Assembly: GCA_902626385.1 (NCBI GenBank)
Contig: CACOEZ010000009.1
Coordinates: 1 to 39,895 of the forward strand
Length of the DNA: 39,895 nt
From: an uncultured SAR86 cluster bacterium
GTDB lineage: Bacteria > Pseudomonadota > Gammaproteobacteria > Magnimaribacterales > D2472
Reading direction: 5' to 3'
Position numbers and translations under genes: made by a program. Below the pieces are notes generated by a model that ran no database searches, was not told the DNA's origin, and was given only the letters and a program-made list of their open reading frames with translations. Positions 1 through 10,002 of this stretch are shown in pieces (position 1 is the first letter of the stretch; each line of letters starts with the position of its first letter).

Positions 1-103
1 TTTTGAGCTAAATTTTTAAATAAATTAGCATATTAAGATTGCTTTCATTTGTGCTTATCATATCAAAAATCCCATAAAATAAAGCTTTTAACGCTTTTTG
101 GAC

Positions 104-109
104 TATAAT
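104..109 (+). promoter_or_regulatory. Candidate -10 box of the aroC operon
   Basis: A perfect TATAAT lies 7 bases upstream of the aroC ATG at 117. With a normal -10 to start-site distance, transcription would begin at about 116-117, giving a leaderless or nearly leaderless mRNA. No good -35 hexamer is found 16-18 bases upstream and no Shine-Dalgarno sequence precedes the ATG. Chance occurrence in AT-rich DNA is a real alternative. The rest of 1-116 shows no convincing coding sequence; it may hold the end of an upstream gene. Confidence 0.35.
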
Positions 110-116
110 TATCGCC

Positions 117-1196
117 ATGTCAGGCAATACGTTTGGAAAAATATTTAGAGTTTCGACTTTTGGAGAGAGTCATGGACCTGCTATGGGCTGTATTCTTGAT
201 GGCTGTCCACCTCAGATAGATCTTTGTGAAAAGGATATTCAAAAAGATTTAGACAGAAGAAAACCTGGTCAATCAAATGTCACTACCCAAAGGAAGGAGG
301 ATGATTCAGTTGAAATACTATCTGGAGTATTCGAGGGAAAAACACTCGGCACCCCAATAAGTATGATCATTTATAATAAAGATCAAAAATCAAAAGACTA
401 CTCAAATATTAAAGATGTTTTTAGACCAAATCATGCTGATATAACTTATCAGGCTAAGTATGGCCACAGAGATTATCGAGGTGGAGGAAGAGCCAGTGCT
501 AGAGAAACTGTAAATTGGGTAGCAGCAGGAGCTGTAGCCAAAAAAATACTCAAAAATGAAGGAGTCTCAGTTTTTGGATTCGTATCTGAAATTGGAAAAA
601 TAAAGGCTGAAAAATTTGATTACGAAAATTTGAAAAATAAATATTTCTTTTGTGATGAATCAAAATTGCCCCAACTTGATTCAATGTTTGATGGCTTAAT
701 CAAAGAAGGTAATTCTGTTGGAGCAAAGCTCAGAATTATTGTTAAAAACTGTCCAGTTGGATTAGGTGATCCTGTATTTGAGAAGCTTGATGCAAATTTA
801 GCAAAAGCAATAATGACCATTAATGCAGTTAAGTCGGTATCCATAGGAAATACAGATGATCTTCTTGAACTCAAGGGTTCTGAAGTTAGAGATGAAATGA
901 CATCATCAGGTTATTCTTCAAATAATTCTGGTGGAATATTAGGTGGAATATCAAATGGCGATGATATAAACCTAAACTTCATTATAAAACCAACATCTAG
1001 CATTCAAACAAAAGGTAAAACAATAAATAAAGATGGTGAAGAAGTAGATATTGAGGTTACAGGACGCCACGATCCATGTGTAGGCATTAGGGCAGTTCCA
1101 ATTGCTGAAGCAATGGTCAGTCTTGTTTTGGTTGATCATCTATTGATAAATAAAGCACAGTGTGCTGATATTGAACAAAAACTACCATTTGAGTAA
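117..1196 (+). CDS. aroC: Chorismate synthase
   Basis: Converts 5-enolpyruvylshikimate-3-phosphate to chorismate with reduced FMN, the last common step to tryptophan, phenylalanine, tyrosine and folate. The 359-residue length fits the family. Visible family signatures are the N-terminal [18 protein letters not shown], the [16 protein letters not shown] block near residues 116-131, the [11 protein letters not shown] block and the C-terminal [18 protein letters not shown]. The start is the first in-frame ATG and matches the usual N-terminus. It is the first of fourteen same-strand genes with gaps of 8 bases or fewer, so it probably heads a long transcript. trpFBA in the same run use chorismate-derived intermediates. 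Cytoplasmic enzyme. Confidence 0.96.
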   Translation: MSGNTFGKIFRVSTFGESHGPAMGCILDGCPPQIDLCEKDIQKDLDRRKPGQSNVTTQRKEDDSVEILSGVFEGKTLGTPISMIIYNKDQKSKDYSNIKDVFRPNHADITYQAKYGHRDYRGGGRASARETVNWVAAGAVAKKILKNEGVSVFGFVSEIGKIKAEKFDYENLKNKYFFCDESKLPQLDSMFDGLIKEGNSVGAKLRIIVKNCPVGLGDPVFEKLDANLAKAIMTINAVKSVSIGNTDDLLELKGSEVRDEMTSSGYSSNNSGGILGGISNGDDINLNFIIKPTSSIQTKGKTINKDGEEVDIEVTGRHDPCVGIRAVPIAEAMVSLVLVDHLLINKAQCADIEQKLPFE

Positions 1197-1204
1197 TAAA
1201 ATAA

Positions 1205-2602
1205 ATGAGGACTTTGTACGACAAACTCTGGGAGGAGCATCATGTTAGCCAACTTGATACAGGCGAGTCACTCATATACATAGACAGACATTACTTGCAT
1301 GAAGTTACATCGCCGCAAGCTTTCGAGGGCTTAATTAAGAAAAATTTAAAACCCTGGAGACTTAATGCAAATATAGCAACTCCTGATCACAATGTACCAA
1401 CAATCAGAGGTGATGATTTTGGATTCAATCAAATTCAAGATGATATTGCTAAAATCCAAGTAGTTGAGTTAGATAAGAACTGTAATAAATTTGGTATAAA
1501 ACAATTCGATATTAAATCTTCTAAACAAGGCATAGTTCATGTTATTGGTCCTGAACTAGGATACACTTTGCCGGGCATGACAATTGTCTGTGGTGATTCT
1601 CACACATCTACACATGGAGCCCTTGGATGTCTTGCAATGGGTATCGGAACTTCTGAAGTCGAACACGTTTTAGCAACTCAATGTCTAAAAGTCTCAAAAT
1701 TAAAAAATATGTGTGTTAAGTTTGAAGGTAACCCCTCTGAAAATGTTACATCTAAGGATATTGTTTTGTACTTGATAGGCCAGATTGGAACAGCTGGAGG
1801 TACTGGGTATGCAATTGAATTTTCAGGTTCATACATTGATTCCATTTCAGTAGAAAGTAGGATGACGATTTGTAATATGGCAATTGAAGCAGGAGCTAAG
1901 GTTGGATTAGTTGCACCTGATGCCACAACAATTAATTATGTTAGAAAAAATTCAATGTTAAGTGATGAGATGCTGGAAGAGGCCATCAAGTATTGGGAAA
2001 AATTACAAACAGATGATAACGCCATTTTTGATAAAGAAATGGTTATTGATGTATCTCAAATTAAACCTCAAGTTACATGGGGAACCTCACCCGAAATGGT
2101 CGTTAATTTTGATGAAAACATTCCTACTGCATCTCAATCATCATCTGATGAACAGAAAAATATTATTTTAGCTAGAAAATATATGGGAATTGAGTCTGAA
2201 AAAAAACTCTCAGATTTAATTTTTGATAAAGTATTTATAGGCTCATGTACAAATTCAAGGATAGAAGATCTAAGAGAGGCTGCTGAAATAGTTAAAGGAA
2301 AAACCATTGCTGAAAATATTTTAGAAGCAATAGTTGTTCCGGGATCTGGGCTTGTAAAAGAGCAAGCTGAACAAGAAGGTTTAGATAAAGTTTTTAAAGA
2401 TGCTGGCTTTATATGGAGAGATCCTGGTTGTTCGATGTGTTTAGGCATGAATCCAGATCAACTTAAACCTTATGAAAGGTGTGCATCTACTTCAAATAGG
2501 AATTTTGAAGGAAGGCAAGGATATTTAGGTCGAACACACCTTATGAGCCCACTTATGGCGGCATATACTGCAATAAATGGTACAGTTGGGGAACCATCAT
2601 GA
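1205..2602 (+). CDS. leuC: 3-isopropylmalate dehydratase, large subunit
   Basis: Large subunit of isopropylmalate isomerase, which interconverts 2- and 3-isopropylmalate in leucine synthesis as a heterodimer with LeuD. The 465 residues match the family. The N-terminus [12 protein letters not shown] and the following [19 protein letters not shown] are typical. The three 4Fe-4S cysteines are visible, one in [10 protein letters not shown] and two in [11 protein letters not shown] near the C-terminus. It starts 8 bases after aroC and overlaps leuD by 4 bases (ATGA), implying translational coupling of the two subunits. Confidence 0.96.
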   Translation: MRTLYDKLWEEHHVSQLDTGESLIYIDRHYLHEVTSPQAFEGLIKKNLKPWRLNANIATPDHNVPTIRGDDFGFNQIQDDIAKIQVVELDKNCNKFGIKQFDIKSSKQGIVHVIGPELGYTLPGMTIVCGDSHTSTHGALGCLAMGIGTSEVEHVLATQCLKVSKLKNMCVKFEGNPSENVTSKDIVLYLIGQIGTAGGTGYAIEFSGSYIDSISVESRMTICNMAIEAGAKVGLVAPDATTINYVRKNSMLSDEMLEEAIKYWEKLQTDDNAIFDKEMVIDVSQIKPQVTWGTSPEMVVNFDENIPTASQSSSDEQKNIILARKYMGIESEKKLSDLIFDKVFIGSCTNSRIEDLREAAEIVKGKTIAENILEAIVVPGSGLVKEQAEQEGLDKVFKDAGFIWRDPGCSMCLGMNPDQLKPYERCASTSNRNFEGRQGYLGRTHLMSPLMAAYTAINGTVGEPS

Positions 2603-3249
2603 TCTCAAATAGCGAAGGATTAATTATTGATGGAATTCTTGCTCAAATAGATAGAGATAACATTGATACTGATCAAATTATCCCTACAGAATACTTGAAA
2701 TCAATTAAAAAATTCGGCTTTGAAGATTACCTATTTGATGGATGGAGATATGAGGACGATGGTAAGTTAGGCGTTAAAAAAGAGGAAAGGACTATTAATA
2801 AAAATTTCATACTTAACAACAAACCCTATGATGAATCAAAAATAATTTTAGCAAGAGAAAATTTTGGCTGTGGATCTTCAAGAGAGCATGCAGTTTGGGC
2901 TCTCAGAGATTTTGGTATTAAAGCTGTTATAGCTTGCTCCTTCGGTGACATTTTTTACAATAACTGTTTTAAAAATGGTGTTCTGCCCATTAAGTTAAGT
3001 AAAGACATTATTCAATCACTTTTTGAAAAAGCATCAAAATCTTTCATTGAAATATCAATAGATCTTCACAAGAAAGAAATTAGTATAAATGATTTAGAAA
3101 AAATTTCTTTTGAAGTTGAGAAACATTTACTCGATAGAATTATCTTTGGTCTTGATGATGTTGACATTACTCTTCAATACAAAAAAGAGATATCAAATTT
3201 TGAGAATAAGAGAATTCAAAATAGACCTTGGATATTTGTAAATGACTAA
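2599..3249 (+). CDS. leuD: 3-isopropylmalate dehydratase, small subunit
   Basis: Small, swivelling-domain subunit of isopropylmalate isomerase, partner of LeuC. 216 residues, a proteobacterial LeuD length. The family motifs [13 protein letters not shown] (residues about 20-33) and [15 protein letters not shown], the substrate-binding loop, are intact. Its ATG lies inside the leuC stop (ATGA overlap), and its 3' end overlaps the leuB start by 8 bases (ATGACTAA). Confidence 0.95.
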   Translation: MISNSEGLIIDGILAQIDRDNIDTDQIIPTEYLKSIKKFGFEDYLFDGWRYEDDGKLGVKKEERTINKNFILNNKPYDESKIILARENFGCGSSREHAVWALRDFGIKAVIACSFGDIFYNNCFKNGVLPIKLSKDIIQSLFEKASKSFIEISIDLHKKEISINDLEKISFEVEKHLLDRIIFGLDDVDITLQYKKEISNFENKRIQNRPWIFVND

Positions 3250-4318
3250 AAAAATTCTTGTTTTACCAGGTGACGGCATTGGCAAAGAGGTGATGAAGCC
3301 TACTATTAGCATTCTGAGTTTTCTTATTGAAAAATATAATCTAGATTATGTAATTTCTGAAATGAACGTTGGTGGAGCAGCTTTTGATGAATGTGGATCA
3401 CCCATACCAAATGATGTTTTAGAAGAAGCAAAGGTATCAGATGCAATTTTATTTGGAGCAGTTGGAGGCGAAAAATGGGATAATTTGACTTGGGAGTTAA
3501 GGCCTGAAAACGCTCTTTTAACTTTACGAAAAGAACTCAACTTATTTGCAAACCTCAGACCTGCTTTTTTGTTCAATGATTTGTCAAATGCATCTCCATT
3601 AAAAAAAGAAATCATTAATGATCTTGATATTTTAATTGTTAGAGAGCTTACCGGAGGAATATATTTTGGTGAGCCAAGGGGATTGGTAGAAGACAAAGAT
3701 CCAAATTATGCGTTTAACACAATGATTTATGATGAAAATGAAATTAAAAGAATTGCTAAAATAGCATTTGAATCTGCGCAGAAAAGAAATGGAAAACTCT
3801 GTTCTGTTGATAAAGCAAATGTTCTTGAAGTGTCTAAGTTTTGGAGATCTGTCATAACAGAGATGTCACATAACTATCCTGATGTAGAACTTACTCACCA
3901 ACTTGCAGATAATGCTGCAATGCAATTAGTGCTTGATCCAAATCAATTTGATGTAATAGTCTCTAGTAATTTGTTTGGAGACATTCTCTCAGATATCGCA
4001 GGAACATTGACAGGCTCTATTGGTATGTTGCCATCTGCTTCTTTGGATAATTCTTTTAAAGGAATGTATGAGCCATGTCACGGAAGTGCACCTGATATTG
4101 CTGGATATGATGTGGCAAATCCAATTGCTATGATCTCCTCATTATCAATGGCATTAAAATTTTCATTAGACGAACAAGAAATATCGAGCAAAATAGATAC
4201 CGCAATAGCAACTTTCATTCAAAAAGGCTTCAGAACTAAAGATATAACTACTGATAATAATTTTATTAAAACTAGCGAAGTAGCAGATAAAATTATTGAT
4301 TTAATTGACTATGAGTAA
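3242..4318 (+). CDS. leuB: 3-isopropylmalate dehydrogenase
   Basis: NAD-dependent oxidative decarboxylation of 3-isopropylmalate to 2-oxoisocaproate, third step of the leucine branch. 358 residues. The N-terminal LVLPGDGIGKEV, the ANLRPA substrate loop, RELTGGIYFGEPRG, the metal-site region SSNLFGDILSDIAG and the nucleotide-binding EPCHGSAPDIAG are all present. It overlaps leuD by 8 bases and asd by 8 bases, both with an ATGANTAA-type junction. leuA is not in the window, as in other gammaproteobacteria with this gene order. Confidence 0.96.
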   Translation: MTKKILVLPGDGIGKEVMKPTISILSFLIEKYNLDYVISEMNVGGAAFDECGSPIPNDVLEEAKVSDAILFGAVGGEKWDNLTWELRPENALLTLRKELNLFANLRPAFLFNDLSNASPLKKEIINDLDILIVRELTGGIYFGEPRGLVEDKDPNYAFNTMIYDENEIKRIAKIAFESAQKRNGKLCSVDKANVLEVSKFWRSVITEMSHNYPDVELTHQLADNAAMQLVLDPNQFDVIVSSNLFGDILSDIAGTLTGSIGMLPSASLDNSFKGMYEPCHGSAPDIAGYDVANPIAMISSLSMALKFSLDEQEISSKIDTAIATFIQKGFRTKDITTDNNFIKTSEVADKIIDLIDYE

Positions 4319-5321
4319 CTCAGTAAATTTAGCATTGATTGGAGCTTCAGGAGTTGTTGGAAAGAAGATTTTAAAGGTTATTGAGAATAAAAAAATCCCT
4401 ATTGATAATTTTTACCCAATTGGTAATTCGTCAGTTGGTTCTGAGGTGTTTTTAAACAATGAAAAATATACTATTTCTGATTTAGATTCTTTTGATAGAT
4501 CAAAAATAAATATTGCCATATTTTCAGCTGGGTCAAAAGTTGCAAGAAAATATGCGCAATCGTTTGTTGATGAAAATATTTATGTTATTGATATGTCATC
4601 TGAGTTTAGATATCAAGAAAACATTCCACTTGTTATTCCTGAAATTAACAATGAATCAATTGAAAATCTAAAAAATCCATCATTGATATCTAATCCAAAT
4701 TGTTCTGTATCGCAACTTTTACTGGCAATTCATCCAATACACAGCCAGTTGAAAATAAACTTTATTAATGTTGCTACATATCAAGCAGTCTCTGGCACTG
4801 GCAAAGATGCAATTTCTGAATTAGAGAACCAATTATCTGGACTGGAAGATATAAATGTTTATCCAAAAAGAATTGCTGGTAACGTGATTCCTCACTGTGA
4901 TGTTTTTCTCGAAAACGATTTTACAAAAGAGGAAATGAAAATTGCTTGGGAGACGCAAAAAATTCTTGATCCAAAAATTCCTGTTCAATCAACTTGTGTA
5001 AGAGTACCAGTAATAAATGGTCATTCAGAAGCAGTATTTTGTCGAACTGAGAAACAAACATCAAAGGAAGAAATTCATAAACTATTAAAAGAAACAAAAG
5101 GCCTGAAATTATTCGACAATCCAGAAAATAATGAATATCCAACTCCACATGAGCATGCTAACGACACGGAAGAAGTTTTCGTTGGGAGAATTAGGGTAGA
5201 ACAAATCAATAACGAAAATTGGATATCAATGTGGATTGTTGCAGATAATGTTTATGGAAAAGGTGCAGCTTTAAATTGTGTTCAAATCTTAGAAAGTTTG
5301 ATTATTAAAAACAAATTATGA
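4311..5321 (+). CDS. asd: Aspartate-semialdehyde dehydrogenase
   Basis: Reduces aspartyl phosphate to aspartate semialdehyde for lysine/diaminopimelate, threonine and methionine. NADP-binding LIGASGVVGKKIL is at the N-terminus. The catalytic cysteine is in SNPNCSVSQLL, and the active-site VRVPVINGHSEAV block is present. A longer ORF opens with a TTG at 4305, but the ATG at 4311 (MSNSVNLALIGASG) gives the usual N-terminus and repeats the 8-base ATGA-type overlap seen at leuD/leuB. In Pseudomonas this position holds asd plus an asd-like usg gene; here there is a single copy. lysC, its upstream enzyme, lies at 33743-34957. Confidence 0.92.
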   Translation: MSNSVNLALIGASGVVGKKILKVIENKKIPIDNFYPIGNSSVGSEVFLNNEKYTISDLDSFDRSKINIAIFSAGSKVARKYAQSFVDENIYVIDMSSEFRYQENIPLVIPEINNESIENLKNPSLISNPNCSVSQLLLAIHPIHSQLKINFINVATYQAVSGTGKDAISELENQLSGLEDINVYPKRIAGNVIPHCDVFLENDFTKEEMKIAWETQKILDPKIPVQSTCVRVPVINGHSEAVFCRTEKQTSKEEIHKLLKETKGLKLFDNPENNEYPTPHEHANDTEEVFVGRIRVEQINNENWISMWIVADNVYGKGAALNCVQILESLIIKNKL

Positions 5322-6616
5322 GGAAGTCATTTGTATTTTTCTTTTTTTTAATAATCAGTATAAATATTTTTGCAGATCCATTTCTCTCTTCGCCAAAAAT
5401 TAAGTTAAATTCAAATGATGAGAGGGTCATTGATATAAAAATTGAAAATGCCTATTTGATGGATAAAGACATTGTTTTAAATGAATATAAATCCGATCTG
5501 CCCATTGATAAAGAAAAAATTATTTATACCTTAATTGAAAATTTTGATTCTTATCAAGTTCTCAAAATTGTTCTATCAGATAAATATGAAGAAGATTATT
5601 TCAGCTTTCAACTAAAAATTAAGGATGATTTTCAAAAAGATATTTTTATATTTCTTCCCTCAAAGATTAGAAATTCATCCGCTGAAATGAGCATATCAGA
5701 AAGTGTCCCTAGAAAATTAGACAGTCCATTATCGACAAATATTAAAGAGATCTCTGAAGAAGAGGAAATAACGGATGAATTAAGAATTATTGAAGCTTCA
5801 GAAATAACCACTGTGTGGAGCATGGCAGAGAAAATAAAATCTAAATCTGATGATTTATCAATATATCAAATAATGTGGTCTATTTATCTGGGAAATAAGG
5901 ATGCATTCATTAACGATAATATTAATCTTATAAGAAAAGATATTGACATAAATATTCCAATGAATTCTGAAATAAGGGATATTTCATATCAATATGCCAA
6001 AGATTCAATTTTGGAAATGAACGAGATTTATTCTTCTAGATTTTCACTTGCTTCTAAATCATTATTGGTTTTAACTGCACCCAGTGTAGAGGATAATCAA
6101 AAATTAACAGTAGAAACACCTAATTCCAAGATTGAAAACATTTCTATTGATGACTCACTTTCACCAAAAGAGTTAATTGAGATGAATACAAGGGATCTCA
6201 GTTTTAAAGTTGAAAATCAAACTGCAGAAAGTTTTCTTGAAGACGTTAATGATTCTAAGAGTATTTCAAAAGGCAATAATATTAGAATTGTTGATATTTT
6301 ATTTATTTCGGTAATATCTCTAGTTTCAGGAATATTTTTAGCTCTCATATTCATAAATTTAAAAAATATTAGAAAATCCAGGAACAAAATTGATTACGAT
6401 TTTGAAGAGGTTAGAGAAGATGATTCTGAGAAGTCTATGCCAAGTGGTCTCAGTGTTGAAAATAACGAATCGCAACAGCAACTAGATCTTGCTGTTATGT
6501 ATATCGAAATGGAAGAACTTGAAAAAGCAAAAAATATCTTAAATGAGCTGATTCAAAATTCTGATGAAGAAGCAATAGTTGATCAAGCATCTGGTTTGAT
6601 TAGTAAAATTAAATAA
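5318..6616 (+). CDS. fimV: Short FimV/HubP-like polar landmark protein
   Basis: Called from position (asd-fimV-truA is a conserved gammaproteobacterial order) and architecture. Residues 1-19 form a signal peptide ending near FA/DP. Residues about 160-225 (ASEITTVWSMAEKI, then IYQIMWSIYLGNKDAFI and NINLIRKDIDINIP) match the LysM-type peptidoglycan-binding region of FimV. Residues 324-348 are one transmembrane helix. The C-terminus from about 389 (QQLDLAVMYIEMEELEKAK) is the conserved FimV C-terminal TPR-like domain. FimV/HubP organises polar machinery such as type IV pili and chemotaxis arrays. At 432 residues it is about half the length of Pseudomonas FimV: the acidic repeat-rich cytoplasmic stretch is nearly gone. 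It overlaps asd by 4 bases. Confidence 0.8.
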   Translation: MRKSFVFFFFLIISINIFADPFLSSPKIKLNSNDERVIDIKIENAYLMDKDIVLNEYKSDLPIDKEKIIYTLIENFDSYQVLKIVLSDKYEEDYFSFQLKIKDDFQKDIFIFLPSKIRNSSAEMSISESVPRKLDSPLSTNIKEISEEEEITDELRIIEASEITTVWSMAEKIKSKSDDLSIYQIMWSIYLGNKDAFINDNINLIRKDIDINIPMNSEIRDISYQYAKDSILEMNEIYSSRFSLASKSLLVLTAPSVEDNQKLTVETPNSKIENISIDDSLSPKELIEMNTRDLSFKVENQTAESFLEDVNDSKSISKGNNIRIVDILFISVISLVSGIFLALIFINLKNIRKSRNKIDYDFEEVREDDSEKSMPSGLSVENNESQQQLDLAVMYIEMEELEKAKNILNELIQNSDEEAIVDQASGLISKIK

Positions 6617-6618
6617 TT

Positions 6619-7404
6619 GTGAAATTTGCTGCTACCTTAGAGTACGATGGAACAAATTTTTCCGGTTTCCAGCGTCAAAAAAATGCCACTACCATTCAGC
6701 AAATGATAGAGGAGTCATTGAAGAAAATCACTGATCGCAAAGTGACAATAAATTATTCTGGTAGAACAGATGCCGGAGTTCATGCTATATCTCAAGTTTT
6801 TGATTTTGAAACAGAAATTATCAGAGATAATTTAAGTTGGATAAAAGGCATTAACTCAAATCTACCAAAAACAATAGCTGTGAAAAAAATATTTCAAGTT
6901 CCAGAGGATTTTGACTCTAGATTTTCAGCAATTAAAAGAAGTTATGCTTATGTAATTTATAATTCAAAAAACAAACCACTGTTTTTTGATAAATATTGTC
7001 ATTGGGTTACAAATAAAATCGATATATTATCAATGAAAAATCAATCACAAATGTTTCTTGGAAAACATGATTTTTCCTCATTTAGAAGTAAAAACTGTAA
7101 TTCAAAAAATCCAATAAAAACTATCTTCGACATTAATATTGAAGAGCAAGATAAATTTATAATTGTTAATGTTGTAGCTAATGCTTTTTTACAAAATATG
7201 GTCCGAATTATGGTCGGTACTCTTATAGATATTGCTAAATCGGAACATAACTTATCTATTAAAGATGTTCTAGAAAAACTTGATAGAAATTCTGCTGGAA
7301 GAACAGCTCCAGCAAAAGGTTTATTTTTCCTAGGCCCTCAATATAATGAAGATTCAAAGCTCAAAACTATGGAAACTAATCTATTAAATAGGTTCAAAAT
7401 ATAA
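6619..7404 (+). CDS. truA: tRNA pseudouridine(38-40) synthase
   Basis: Isomerises uridine to pseudouridine at positions 38-40 of tRNA anticodon arms. 261 residues. The N-terminus KFAATLEYDGTNFSGFQRQ, the catalytic aspartate D51 in SGRTDAGVHA and the C-terminal FLQNMVRIMVGTL and AGRTAPAKGLFF blocks are all family signatures. It starts with GTG two bases after fimV; no better start is visible. The stop shares one base with the trpF ATG. Confidence 0.95.
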   Translation: MKFAATLEYDGTNFSGFQRQKNATTIQQMIEESLKKITDRKVTINYSGRTDAGVHAISQVFDFETEIIRDNLSWIKGINSNLPKTIAVKKIFQVPEDFDSRFSAIKRSYAYVIYNSKNKPLFFDKYCHWVTNKIDILSMKNQSQMFLGKHDFSSFRSKNCNSKNPIKTIFDINIEEQDKFIIVNVVANAFLQNMVRIMVGTLIDIAKSEHNLSIKDVLEKLDRNSAGRTAPAKGLFFLGPQYNEDSKLKTMETNLLNRFKI

Positions 7405-8012
7405 TGAAACCTTTAGTAAAAATTTGTGGGATATCTAATTTAAATTTTCTGAATGAAGTCACTGAGTTAGATGATATTAGTTATCTTGGCTTTATTTTTT
7501 ATGATTCTAGTCCAAGAAATGTGACCGAAGAATTCTTGAGAAGTATTGCAAATTTCGACTTTCGCAATAAGAGGCCTGTTTGCGTATACGTTAATGCAAC
7601 AGAAGAGTTTATAAATCAAACATCATCATATTTTAAGAATCCCATTATTCAATTTCATGGAGATGAAACAAATCAGTTTTGTAAATCTTTTAAGCATGAA
7701 TTTTGGAAAGTAATTAGAATAAAAAACTCTGACAGCATTAATCTCATTGAGAATTATCCTGATGCATCAGCAATTCTTCTTGAAACATATAAAAAAGGAA
7801 TTTATGGAGGAACAGGTGATTCTTTTGATTGGAAGATATTCGAAAAATCAAATTTGCACCATAAAATTGTACTTTCAGGTGGAATTAATATTAAAAATGT
7901 TGATAATGCAATATGTATACAGCCATGGTGTATAGATATTAATTCAGGTGTCGAATTATCTGTCGGCATTAAAGATATTAGCCTAGTTAAAGACATTTTA
8001 AAAAAATTTTAA
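7404..8012 (+). CDS. trpF: Phosphoribosylanthranilate isomerase
   Basis: Third-from-last step of tryptophan synthesis: phosphoribosylanthranilate to CdRP. A 202-residue TIM barrel. The general-base cysteine is C8 in KICGIS. HGDE (85-88), GGTGDSFDW and the phosphate-binding LSGGIN and [11 protein letters not shown] loops are visible. The general-acid position, Asp in the family motif LLDT (Asp126 in Thermotoga TrpF), is Glu127 here (ILLET, codon GAA). The gene overlaps truA by one base and is followed 2 bases later by trpB. Confidence 0.92.
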   Translation: MKPLVKICGISNLNFLNEVTELDDISYLGFIFYDSSPRNVTEEFLRSIANFDFRNKRPVCVYVNATEEFINQTSSYFKNPIIQFHGDETNQFCKSFKHEFWKVIRIKNSDSINLIENYPDASAILLETYKKGIYGGTGDSFDWKIFEKSNLHHKIVLSGGINIKNVDNAICIQPWCIDINSGVELSVGIKDISLVKDILKKF

Positions 8013-8014
8013 AA

Positions 8015-9220
8015 ATGAGTTCAAAAATAAATAATTTACCAGATAGTGACGGATTTTTTGGCCAGTATGGAGGAAAATTTGTACCTGAAACTTTGATGTA
8101 TGCTCTAGAACAATTAGAGGATACATATAAAAAACTAAAAGATAATAATGATTTTAAAGATCAATTTTATAAAGATCTTTCTGAGTTTGTAGGTAGACCA
8201 TCTCCTTTATATTTTGCTGAACGACTCACAAAACATTATGGATCTGGATCAATTTGGCTTAAGAGAGAAGATTTAAATCATACAGGCGCGCATAAAATAA
8301 ATAACACTATTGGGCAGATACTTTTGGCCAAACATATGGGAAAAAAGCGCATCATTGCTGAGACTGGAGCTGGTCAACATGGTGTTGCTACTGCAACCGT
8401 TGCTGCAAGATTGGGTTTGGAATGTCATATTTATATGGGAGCAGAAGATGTTCAAAGACAATCTTTGAATGTTTATAGAATAAAGTTATTAGGTGCTCAA
8501 GTTCATTCAGTTGATTCTGGATCTGCCACACTTAAAGATGCGTTAAATGAAGCTTTAAGAGATTGGGTTACAAACGTCGATGATACTTATTACATCATTG
8601 GAAGTGTTACAGGCCCTCATCCATATCCAATGATAGTCAGAGACTTCAACTCCGTTGTTGGAGAAGAGCTTATCGACCAATCAAAAAAACTTTTCAATGC
8701 TATGCCAGACGCAATTGTTGCTTGTGTAGGAGGGGGATCTAATGCAATGGGCGTTTTTTATCCTTTTATTGATATGAACCAAACTCGCTTAATTGGTGTG
8801 GAGGCAGGTGGAGAGGGCATAGAAACAGGTGAACACGCAGCACCGTTAAATGACGGTGAGCCAGGTGTGCTCCATGGAGCTTTAAGTTATCTCATGCAAG
8901 ATGATAAAGGACAAGTAAAGGAAACTAAGTCAGTATCTGCAGGCCTAGATTATCCTGGCGTAGGTCCTGAGCATTCCTGGTTAAAAGACTCTGGAAGAGC
9001 TGAATATGTTGCAGTTAGTGACGAAGATGCTCTAAGAGCATTTCATGAAGTTTCAGAGTATGAGGGTATTATTCCTGCTCTTGAAACTGCTCATGCCTTT
9101 GCCTACTTAGATAAGCTAATGAAAGAATTTGATAGTGATTCAAACATTGTTGTTAATGTATCAGGCAGAGGTGACAAAGATATTAACACCGTTGCAGAAA
9201 TAGATGGTATTAAGTTTTGA
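8015..9220 (+). CDS. trpB: Tryptophan synthase, beta subunit
   Basis: PLP enzyme that condenses indole with serine to tryptophan, working with TrpA. 401 residues. The N-terminal [16 protein letters not shown], the PLP lysine in [14 protein letters not shown], the substrate loop AETGAGQHG and the phosphate-binding [10 protein letters not shown] are all intact, so this is the standard TrpB1 type. It overlaps trpA by 4 bases, a coupling suited to equal production of the two subunits. Confidence 0.97.
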   Translation: MSSKINNLPDSDGFFGQYGGKFVPETLMYALEQLEDTYKKLKDNNDFKDQFYKDLSEFVGRPSPLYFAERLTKHYGSGSIWLKREDLNHTGAHKINNTIGQILLAKHMGKKRIIAETGAGQHGVATATVAARLGLECHIYMGAEDVQRQSLNVYRIKLLGAQVHSVDSGSATLKDALNEALRDWVTNVDDTYYIIGSVTGPHPYPMIVRDFNSVVGEELIDQSKKLFNAMPDAIVACVGGGSNAMGVFYPFIDMNQTRLIGVEAGGEGIETGEHAAPLNDGEPGVLHGALSYLMQDDKGQVKETKSVSAGLDYPGVGPEHSWLKDSGRAEYVAVSDEDALRAFHEVSEYEGIIPALETAHAFAYLDKLMKEFDSDSNIVVNVSGRGDKDINTVAEIDGIKF

Positions 9221-10002
9221 ACAGGCTTACCGATAAACTTGAAGAGTTAAAAAAAAGAAATCAGAAAGCTTTAGTTGCATATTTAGTTGCAGGTGATCCA
9301 GATATTGATTCTACTCTTGAGATTATGCATATGTTTGTAAAATCAGGTGTAGATATTATAGAGGTTGGAGTTCCATTTACCGATCCAATTGCTGAAGGAC
9401 CTATTATTCAAAGAGCTCATGATCGTGCAATAAACAAACAAATATCTCTTGAAGATGTTTTTGAATTAATAAAAAAATTCAGATCACAAGACGAAGAAAC
9501 TCCCATTGTCTTAATGGGATATTTGAATTCATTTATTTTCTATAAGGATCTTATTGAAAAGAATCAAAATAATTCAGTTGATTCTATACTTGTAGTAGAC
9601 ATTCCAGGCGAGCTTGATATAGCTGATTATGGAATTAAAAATGAAAATATAAATACTATTTCCTTAATATCACCAACAACCAAAAATGACAGAATTAAGT
9701 TGATTGCTAATAATAGCACCGGATTTATCTATTATGTTACTTTAAGGGGAGTTACAGGATCTTCAAATTTAGATGTTGATGAGATTAAGAAAAATATTAG
9801 AGAAATAAAAAAATATGCAAAAGTTCCAACACTCGCAGGTTTTGGAATTAAATCACCTGATGATGCAAAGGCTCTTTCGAGTTGTGCTGACGGAGTTATT
9901 ATCGGATCATCAATAGTAAAAATGATTGAAGAAAGTTCTAGTACTAAAGAATTTGATAAGATAGGTTCATACATAGCTGACATAAAAAATGCAATAACAT
10001 GA
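9217..10002 (+). CDS. trpA: Tryptophan synthase, alpha subunit
   Basis: Cleaves indole-3-glycerol phosphate and channels indole to TrpB. 261 residues. The start is a TTG overlapping the trpB stop (TTGA); the encoded N-terminus [11 protein letters not shown] fits the family and no ATG is nearby. The catalytic Glu49 equivalent is in IIEVGVPF. The position of E. coli Asp60 (LADG) is Glu here (PIAEGP). [15 protein letters not shown] and [10 protein letters not shown] are present. The stop is inside an ATGA overlap with accD. Confidence 0.94.
   Translation: MNRLTDKLEELKKRNQKALVAYLVAGDPDIDSTLEIMHMFVKSGVDIIEVGVPFTDPIAEGPIIQRAHDRAINKQISLEDVFELIKKFRSQDEETPIVLMGYLNSFIFYKDLIEKNQNNSVDSILVVDIPGELDIADYGIKNENINTISLISPTTKNDRIKLIANNSTGFIYYVTLRGVTGSSNLDVDEIKKNIREIKKYAKVPTLAGFGIKSPDDAKALSSCADGVIIGSSIVKMIEESSSTKEFDKIGSYIADIKNAIT

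Noticed and set aside
1-116. Possible end of an upstream gene, or a minus-strand ORF starting at 61
   Set aside because: The minus ORF is only 17 codons, and no reading frame shows recognisable protein sequence.
8013-8014. Trp attenuator near trpF or trpB
   Set aside because: Gaps of 0-2 bases leave no room for a leader peptide with tandem Trp codons.
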